Shown here: one piece after another, positions 58,952 to 64,000 of the stretch
Numbering within the stretch: the stretch's first letter is position 1
Layout: every line of letters starts with the position of its first letter
Assembly (NCBI RefSeq): GCF_000710035.2
Contig: NZ_JMJJ01000004.1
Location: forward strand, 620,001 to 684,000
From: Pantoea ananatis LMG 2665
GTDB lineage: Bacteria; Pseudomonadota; Gammaproteobacteria; Enterobacterales; Enterobacteriaceae
Direction of reading: 5' to 3'
DNA: 64,000 nt
The notes under the pieces: model-generated
Told to the model about the DNA's origin: nothing
Seen by the model: only the letters and a program-made list of their open reading frames with translations
Databases searched by the model: none
Made by a program: the position numbers and the translations under genes

Positions 58952-59937
58952 ACTGGTATCCCTGGCTCAATCAACCTTACCGCCAGGTGATTGGTCAGCA
59001 TCAGGATGGCCGTGCCCATCATGCGTTGTTGATCACCTCTCTTGACGGCATGGGCGATGATGCGCTGGTGTGGGGGATCAGCCGCTGGCTGATGTGCCTG
59101 CAACGCGACGGATTAAAAAGCTGTGGTCACTGCCATGGCTGCCAGCTGATGCAGGCAAATACGCACCCTGACTGGTACCGGCTTGAAGCTGAAAAAGGCA
59201 AAACGACGCTGGGCATTGATGCCGTGCGTCAGGTCACGGAAAAAATGTATCACTATGCGCAGCAGGGCGGTGCCAAGGTGGTCTGGCTGCCAGATGCGGC
59301 TCAGCTCAGCGAGGCGGCGGCTAATGCCTTACTGAAAACGCTGGAAGAGCCGCCAGCCAACAGTTGGTTCTTTTTAAGCTGTCGCGAGCCCTCCCGCCTG
59401 CTGGCAACGCTGCGTAGTCGCTGCATGGTGCTGACGTTACCTCCACCAGATGAAAATCACAGTCTGGCCTGGCTGAGAAAGCAGGGGCAACATGATGAGG
59501 CCCCGCTACTGGCCGCGCTGCGGCTCAGTGCAGGTGCGCCCGGTGCGGCGCTGACGCTGTTGGATGATGGCCTGTGGCAGGCCCGGCAAAAACTGTGCGA
59601 TTCCCTGCCGGGTGCGTTGCAACAGGACATCCTGCAACTCCTGCCCGTGCTGAACGCAGATAACAGCGCGGCACGGATTGGCTGGCTGTTATCATTCATA
59701 CTGGATGCGATGAAATGGCAGCAGGGCGCAACCCAGTGGCTGACTAACGTCGATCGTCAGGACGTGGTCGCCATGCTGGCGCAGCACTTCTCGCAAACGG
59801 CGCTCAATAACAGCGCTCAAGACTGGATGCGCTGTCGTGAATCGTTATTACAGGTTGCGGCAGTGAATCGTGAACTTCTCCTGACTGACCGATTACTGAG
59901 TTGGGCAGATAACCTGAAGCCCAGGTTACCCGGCTAA
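58948..59937 (+). CDS. holB: DNA polymerase III subunit delta prime
   Basis: The 329-residue protein matches HolB, the stator of the clamp loader that places the beta clamp on DNA. The zinc site [17 protein letters not shown] and the AAA+ region with [17 protein letters not shown] are clear; the P-loop is degenerate, as is normal for delta prime. It follows tmk by a 4-bp overlap. Confidence 0.95.
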   Translation: MNWYPWLNQPYRQVIGQHQDGRAHHALLITSLDGMGDDALVWGISRWLMCLQRDGLKSCGHCHGCQLMQANTHPDWYRLEAEKGKTTLGIDAVRQVTEKMYHYAQQGGAKVVWLPDAAQLSEAAANALLKTLEEPPANSWFFLSCREPSRLLATLRSRCMVLTLPPPDENHSLAWLRKQGQHDEAPLLAALRLSAGAPGAALTLLDDGLWQARQKLCDSLPGALQQDILQLLPVLNADNSAARIGWLLSFILDAMKWQQGATQWLTNVDRQDVVAMLAQHFSQTALNNSAQDWMRCRESLLQVAAVNRELLLTDRLLSWADNLKPRLPG

Positions 59938-59952
59938 ATGACTGAGAAAAAT

Positions 59953-60744
59953 ATGTTTATTGTTGATTCCCATTGCCATCTTGATGGCCTGAATTATGAG
60001 AAAAATCATCACGATCTTGATGATGTGATTGCCAAAGCGGCAGCGCGCGACGTCCGGTTCATGCTGGCTATCGCCACGACCTTACCCGGCTTTAGTACGC
60101 TGAAAACGCTGGTGGGCGATCGTGAAAATATTGCGCTCTCCTGTGGCGTGCATCCGCTGAATCAGGAGGCGCCGTATGATGTTGAGTTATTCCGCCGCCT
60201 GGCCGCCGATCCTCAGGTGATCGCGCTGGGCGAGACCGGGCTGGATTACTACTATCAGCAGGAAACCAAAGCTCAGCAGCAGGACTCTTTTCGTGAACAT
60301 ATCCGTAGCGGAATTACGCTGAATAAGCCGATTATCGTGCATACGCGTGATGCACGTGAAGACACGCTGGCCATTCTCAAGGAAGAGCAGGTTGAACGCT
60401 GTGGCGGCGTACTGCACTGCTTTACAGAAGATCAGGCGACGGCAGCAAAACTGCTGGATATGGGGTTCTATATCTCATTCTCGGGCATCGTCACCTTCCG
60501 CAATGCAGAGCAGATTCGTGACGCGGCGCGCTACGTCCCGCTGGATCGCATTCTGGTCGAAACCGACTCCCCTTATCTGGCGCCTGTTCCTTACCGGGGC
60601 AAAGAGAACCAGCCTGCTTACACGCGTGACGTTGCCGATTATCTTGCGGTGCTGAAAGGCGTAGATATTGAGACGCTGGCCGCCGCCACCACAAAAAACT
60701 TTTCTACGCTGTTTCATGTGCCGATGAGCCGTCTTGGTGCCTGA
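59953..60744 (+). CDS. ycfH: TatD-family metal-dependent hydrolase YcfH
   Basis: The 263-residue protein matches YcfH. The metal-binding DSHCHLDG at the start, GETGLDYYYQ, KPIIVHTRDAREDT, LHCFTEDQATA and VETDSPYLAPVP are the TatD family residues. It is a probable DNase or deoxyribonuclease-like hydrolase of unknown role. The ATG at 59953 matches the family; one at 59938, next to the holB stop, would add five residues. Confidence 0.94.
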   Translation: MFIVDSHCHLDGLNYEKNHHDLDDVIAKAAARDVRFMLAIATTLPGFSTLKTLVGDRENIALSCGVHPLNQEAPYDVELFRRLAADPQVIALGETGLDYYYQQETKAQQQDSFREHIRSGITLNKPIIVHTRDAREDTLAILKEEQVERCGGVLHCFTEDQATAAKLLDMGFYISFSGIVTFRNAEQIRDAARYVPLDRILVETDSPYLAPVPYRGKENQPAYTRDVADYLAVLKGVDIETLAAATTKNFSTLFHVPMSRLGA

Positions 60745-60788
60745 TTCAGAGTTATTTCAGACGTTGTAATAAATACGAGATTATGTTC

Positions 60789-60826
60789 GTTGACCCTGTT
60801 GTGATTCGACAGGGTCAACTTTTATT
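60789..60826 (+). terminator. Terminator of the fab-holB-ycfH run
   Basis: A perfect 11-bp stem (GTTGACCCTGT / ACAGGGTCAAC) with a 9-nt loop is followed by TTTTATT, 45 bp after the ycfH stop. Confidence 0.85.
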
Positions 60827-60887
60827 GGCTGAAAAATCAGCAAAAAAACCGCCGTTGTGGCCGGCTGCTGGCGTGTGATTGACGAAA

Positions 60888-60903
60888 CGTGATAGCCGTC
60901 AAA
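60888..60903 (+). promoter_or_regulatory. CRP site of ptsG
   Basis: CGTGA-TAGCCG-TCAAA fits the CRP pattern TGTGA-N6-TCACA with one change in the left arm and one in the right. The same sequence is found upstream of E. coli ptsG, where CRP-cAMP activates the gene. Confidence 0.7.
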
Positions 60904-60917
60904 GTAACGAAGGGTAA

Positions 60918-60941
60918 TTTATTTTACCCTTCGTAATAAAT
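60918..60941. promoter_or_regulatory. Mlc operator of ptsG
   Basis: TTTATTTTACC ... CGTAATAAAT is an AT-rich dyad (TTTATT / AATAAA arms) that matches the E. coli ptsG promoter operator of the glucose repressor Mlc. Its place downstream of the CRP site agrees with that promoter. Confidence 0.7.
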
Positions 60942-61008
60942 CAAAAAGGCGGATAACGCCAACCGGTAAAGAACCTCCCTCTTTACCACGCGCACTGCGC
61001 GAAAAACG

Positions 61009-61024
61009 CACTCATACTCAGGAG
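61009..61024 (+). promoter_or_regulatory. Likely SgrS pairing site and ribosome-binding site of ptsG
   Basis: CACTCATACTCAGGAG stands 10 bp before the ptsG start. Its core ATACTCAG is the exact sequence paired by the small RNA SgrS in E. coli, and the AGGAG is the ribosome-binding site. SgrS would block translation under sugar-phosphate stress; the sgrS gene is not in this window. Confidence 0.7.
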
Positions 61025-61033
61025 TTTCACGCT

Positions 61034-62473
61034 ATGTTCAAAAATGCTTTTGCCAACTTACAAAAGGTTGGTAAATCGCTCATGCTGCCGGTATCGGTTC
61101 TTCCGATTGCCGGTATTTTATTAGGTGTTGGTTCAGCGAACTTTAGCTGGTTACCTGCGGTGGTATCGCATGTAATGGCGGAAGCGGGTGGATCGGTCTT
61201 TGCCAATATGCCGCTGATTTTTGCCATTGGCGTGGCACTCGGCTTTACCAATAACGACGGTGTTTCCGCACTGGCAGCGGTCGTGGCTTACGGCATCATG
61301 GTGAAAACCATGGCGGTGGTCGCTCCCTTAGTCCTGCATCTGCCGGCAGCGGAAATTGAGGCAAAACACCTTGCCGATACCGGGGTGCTGGGCGGTATTA
61401 TTGCCGGCTCCATCGCCGCGTATATGTTTAACCGCTTCTATCGCATTAAGCTGCCTGAATATCTGGGCTTCTTTGCCGGTAAACGCTTTGTGCCGATTAT
61501 CTCGGGTCTGGCGGCTATCGCGATGGGGCTGGTGCTGTCGTTTATCTGGCCACCGGTCGGTTCAGCGATTCAGGACTTCTCTCAGTGGGCGGCCTACCAA
61601 AACCCGGTGGTGGCGTTTGGTATCTACGGCGTCGTTGAACGTGCGCTGGTGCCATTTGGTCTGCACCACATCTGGAACGTTCCTTTCCAGATGCAGATTG
61701 GTGAGTACACCAATGCCGCAGGTCAGGTATTCCACGGCGATATCCCTCGCTACATGGCGGGTGACCCAACCGCAGGTAAACTTTCTGGCGGCTTCCTGTT
61801 CAAAATGTATGGCCTGCCTGCCGCGGCGATTGCCATCTGGCATTCGGCAAAACCTGAAAACCGTGCCAAAGTGGGCGGTATCATGATCTCTGCGGCGTTG
61901 ACCTCGTTCCTGACCGGTATTACCGAGCCGATCGAGTTCTCGTTCATGTTTGTTGCGCCAATCCTGTATGTCATCCATGCCATTCTGGCCGGTCTGGCTT
62001 TCCCAATCTGTATCCTGCTGGGCATGCGTGACGGTACCAGTTTCTCCCATGGCCTGATCGACTTTATCGTCCTGAGTGGTAACAGCAGCAAAATCTGGTT
62101 GTTCCCGATTATCGGTATGATCTACGCCGCGGTTTACTACACCGTTTTCCGCGTCCTGATCGTGAAGCTGGATCTGAAAACCCCTGGCCGTGAAGACAGC
62201 GCAAGCGAACAGTCTTCTTCCGCGACCGGCGGTGAAATGGCGGGCAAACTGGTGTCTGCATTTGGTGGCAAAGAAAACATCACTAACCTGGATGCCTGTA
62301 TCACGCGTCTGCGCGTCAGCGTGGCCGATGTAAGCAAAGTGGATCAAACCGAACTGAAAAACCTGGGCGCACGTGGCGTCGTGGTAGCCGGTTCAGGCGT
62401 TCAGGCGATTTTCGGCACCAAATCCGATAACCTGAAAACAGATATGGATGACTACATCCGTAACAAGTCATAA
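61034..62473 (+). CDS. ptsG: PTS glucose-specific EIICB component PtsG
   Basis: The 479-residue membrane protein matches PtsG. The N-terminal IIC domain (about 1-385, [20 protein letters not shown], with the [15 protein letters not shown] motif) brings in glucose; the cytoplasmic IIB domain carries the phosphorylated Cys422 in [13 protein letters not shown]. It phosphorylates glucose as it enters and, when not working, sequesters Mlc at the membrane. CRP, Mlc and SgrS sites precede it, and a strong terminator follows. Confidence 0.97.
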   Translation: MFKNAFANLQKVGKSLMLPVSVLPIAGILLGVGSANFSWLPAVVSHVMAEAGGSVFANMPLIFAIGVALGFTNNDGVSALAAVVAYGIMVKTMAVVAPLVLHLPAAEIEAKHLADTGVLGGIIAGSIAAYMFNRFYRIKLPEYLGFFAGKRFVPIISGLAAIAMGLVLSFIWPPVGSAIQDFSQWAAYQNPVVAFGIYGVVERALVPFGLHHIWNVPFQMQIGEYTNAAGQVFHGDIPRYMAGDPTAGKLSGGFLFKMYGLPAAAIAIWHSAKPENRAKVGGIMISAALTSFLTGITEPIEFSFMFVAPILYVIHAILAGLAFPICILLGMRDGTSFSHGLIDFIVLSGNSSKIWLFPIIGMIYAAVYYTVFRVLIVKLDLKTPGREDSASEQSSSATGGEMAGKLVSAFGGKENITNLDACITRLRVSVADVSKVDQTELKNLGARGVVVAGSGVQAIFGTKSDNLKTDMDDYIRNKS

Positions 62474-62498
62474 GGTCTGATGCCGTTCTGGCACGGCG

Positions 62499-62536
62499 AA
62501 AACAGCGTTGAGTCTCGGCTCAACGCTGTTTTTTTT
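62499..62536 (+). terminator. Rho-independent terminator of ptsG
   Basis: A 14-bp stem (AAAACAGCGTTGAG / CTCAACGCTGTTTT) with a 6-nt loop ends in a run of T, 26 bp after the ptsG stop. The A-rich left arm could also serve the convergent chemoreceptor gene. Confidence 0.93.
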
Positions 62537-62576
62537 GCCCGAAGTTAAGGCTGACAGGGCATCGCGCTTTAGCCTG

Positions 62577-64000
62577 TCAGTTTGCTTCGCGAGTCAAAAA
62601 TTTTGAGGTGGTCTGCAACAGTCGATCGGATAACCGTTGCAACTGTGCCGTTGCGGTCGCCGTTTCTTCTACCAGCGCCGCATTCTGCTGCGTGTCGGTA
62701 TCTATTTGCGCCACGGCAATACCGATCTGTTTCACACCGGTGCTTTGCTCATGACTTCCCGTGCTGATCTCAGCCACCAGGTCGTTGACGCGATGAATCT
62801 CTTTAATGACCGCCTTCATGGTTTCGCCTGCCACGCTGACATTGGTCACGCCGGTTTCGACACGTGAATGACTTTCTGTAATCAGCGTTTTAATTTCCTG
62901 GGCTGCCACGGCGCTGCGCTGCGCCAGGTTTCTGACTTCGCCCGCGACCACTGCAAACCCCCGACCTTCATCCCCGGCACGTGCCGCTTCCACCGCCGCG
63001 TTAAGCGCCAGAATATTGGTTTGAAAAGCAATGCTGTCAATGACGCTGATGATTTCGCCGATTTTGCTACTGCTGTCCTGAATGGCGCGCATCGTCTGCT
63101 CAACGTCAGACACTGACTGACCGCCGCTGGCCACCTTCTGAAAGGCGTTGCTGACCACGTCGTTCGCGATCCTGGCGTTGTCTGCATTGCTTTGTACGGC
63201 TGAGGACAGCTGCTCCATCGAAGCACTGGTTTCTTCCAGCGCTGAAGCCTGTGATTCCGTTCGTTGTGACAGATCGCGGGTACCCTGGGCGATTTCCGTC
63301 GAGGATTTGGCTACCTGTTCCGCCGCTTCCTGGACCTCACTGATCAGGTCGCGGATGTGCTGGCGCATCACGGATAACTGGTAAATCAGGCTGGAGGTAT
63401 CCCCGGCTTTAATGGCGTTATGCTCATAAAGATGACCGTCGGCGATCAGGCCCGCCACTCTGACGGCAACGTCAGGCTCGGCACCCAGCTGCTTCATAAC
63501 GGAAAAAAATATCAGCGTGCCCAGTGCGCAGCCGGCGATAAAGGTCAGGCTAATTAACAGAATCAACATCAAGGAGGTTCGGTCAATATGGGAAACGTTG
63601 TCGTCAATGATCTGGCTGACGGACGCATTGTAGATCTTTACGGCTTCTAACAGGGGATCCCGGACCGCGACATGTAAACGATCTGTCGTCGTTGCGATTT
63701 CCTTTAGCGCTCCTGCCACATTGTTTTCGTTGGCAAGGGCGTAGACGCGTTGCATGGACGCCAGGTAGTCAGGCCAGGCCTGCAACACTTTCTGCGTGAT
63801 AGCAACCAGCGCCGGATCCTGAGATTGCTTAAGAAAATCAATCGCATTTTGCACAGCTTGCTGAGACTTCTGGTTAAATTTAGAGGTGGTTTGGCGTGAT
63901 TCAACGGGCGTAGCGGAGCTAACCGGAAAGACGTAAGCATAGGAACGGCGAAAATGCGTGGCCATCTCCCGGGCGGCAACGTTCATTATCTGCACAGGCT
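62577..64000 (-). CDS. Methyl-accepting chemotaxis protein, 5' end outside the window
   Basis: The C-terminal ~474 codons of a receptor are visible. The reading frame runs to the window edge, so the N-terminal transmembrane helix and the start codon are missing; a GTG at 63995 is not a likely start. Part of a helical periplasmic sensor domain comes first, then a transmembrane helix (LMLILLISLTFIAGCALGTL), a HAMP region and the signalling domain with SVIDSIAFQTNILALNAAVE and EAARAGDEGRGFAVVA. It ends SKFLTREAN with no NWETF-like tail, so it probably depends on other receptors for methylation. The ligand is unknown. Confidence 0.9.
   Translation of the reverse strand, partial: PVQIMNVAAREMATHFRRSYAYVFPVSSATPVESRQTTSKFNQKSQQAVQNAIDFLKQSQDPALVAITQKVLQAWPDYLASMQRVYALANENNVAGALKEIATTTDRLHVAVRDPLLEAVKIYNASVSQIIDDNVSHIDRTSLMLILLISLTFIAGCALGTLIFFSVMKQLGAEPDVAVRVAGLIADGHLYEHNAIKAGDTSSLIYQLSVMRQHIRDLISEVQEAAEQVAKSSTEIAQGTRDLSQRTESQASALEETSASMEQLSSAVQSNADNARIANDVVSNAFQKVASGGQSVSDVEQTMRAIQDSSSKIGEIISVIDSIAFQTNILALNAAVEAARAGDEGRGFAVVAGEVRNLAQRSAVAAQEIKTLITESHSRVETGVTNVSVAGETMKAVIKEIHRVNDLVAEISTGSHEQSTGVKQIGIAVAQIDTDTQQNAALVEETATATAQLQRLSDRLLQTTSKFLTREAN

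Noticed and set aside
1..64000. CRISPR arrays, prophage, integrons, tRNA or rRNA genes
   Set aside because: I saw no regularly spaced repeats, no integrase or phage structural genes and no tRNA or rRNA sequence; repeats found are short and lie inside rne or regulatory gaps.

Overview
The window is chromosomal DNA from a motile gamma-proteobacterium of the order Enterobacterales, most likely an Erwinia/Pantoea-type genus. From clsC to ptsG the gene order follows the E. coli K-12 segment opgGH - lpxL - pyrC - flg - rne - fab - ptsG. Protein sequences, signal peptides and control sites (LexA box of dinI, CRP/Mlc/SgrS sites of ptsG, sigma-28 and FlhDC sites of the flagellar genes) also look enterobacterial. 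The genus is an inference; no rRNA or other marker is present.

Left part (1-9 kb), accessory: a DUF2000 gene cut by the window edge, an AraC-type regulator broken by an in-frame stop, a four-gene tripartite efflux operon (SlyA-like MarR regulator, 14-helix MFS pump, HlyD adaptor, outer-membrane channel), two tiny single-helix membrane proteins, and a clan GH-A glycosidase-like protein whose presumed acid/base residue is Gln. Core (9-31 kb): cardiolipin synthase clsC, osmoregulated periplasmic glucan genes opgC and opgGH, yceK/msyB, then a synteny break where E. coli has mdtG. The break holds a DUF3147-like gene and the divergent smvA/smvR efflux pair with two likely operators. It is followed by lpxL, trhO, yceJI, solA, bssS, an IraP-like small protein, dinI, pyrC, yceB, rimJ, yceH, mviM and murJ.

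Flagellar part (31-44 kb): a chemoreceptor with its own sigma-28 promoter sits between murJ and the flgNM-A / flgBCDEFGHIJ-KL cluster. All hook, rod and ring genes are intact. The control layout is visible: a FlhDC operator between flgA and flgB, and sigma-28 promoters before flgM, flgK and the chemoreceptor.

Right part (44-64 kb): rne with a long leader opposite rluC, maf-2 opposite yceD, then the long run yceD-rpmF-plsX-fabH-fabD-fabG-acpP-fabF-pabC-mltG-tmk-holB-ycfH. This run links ribosomal protein L32, fatty-acid and phospholipid precursor synthesis, folate precursor, peptidoglycan chain termination, dTTP supply and clamp loading. ptsG follows with its full control region, and a second chemoreceptor runs off the right edge.

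I found no phage, intact insertion sequence, CRISPR array, tRNA or rRNA. The window is mostly conserved core. The points most worth a second look are the broken AraC gene, the Gln-substituted glycosidase, the two micro-proteins after the efflux operon, the SmvR operators, the IraP-like gene, the hairpin-rich yceB-rimJ gap, the 9-bp repeats in rne and the almost leaderless yceD.
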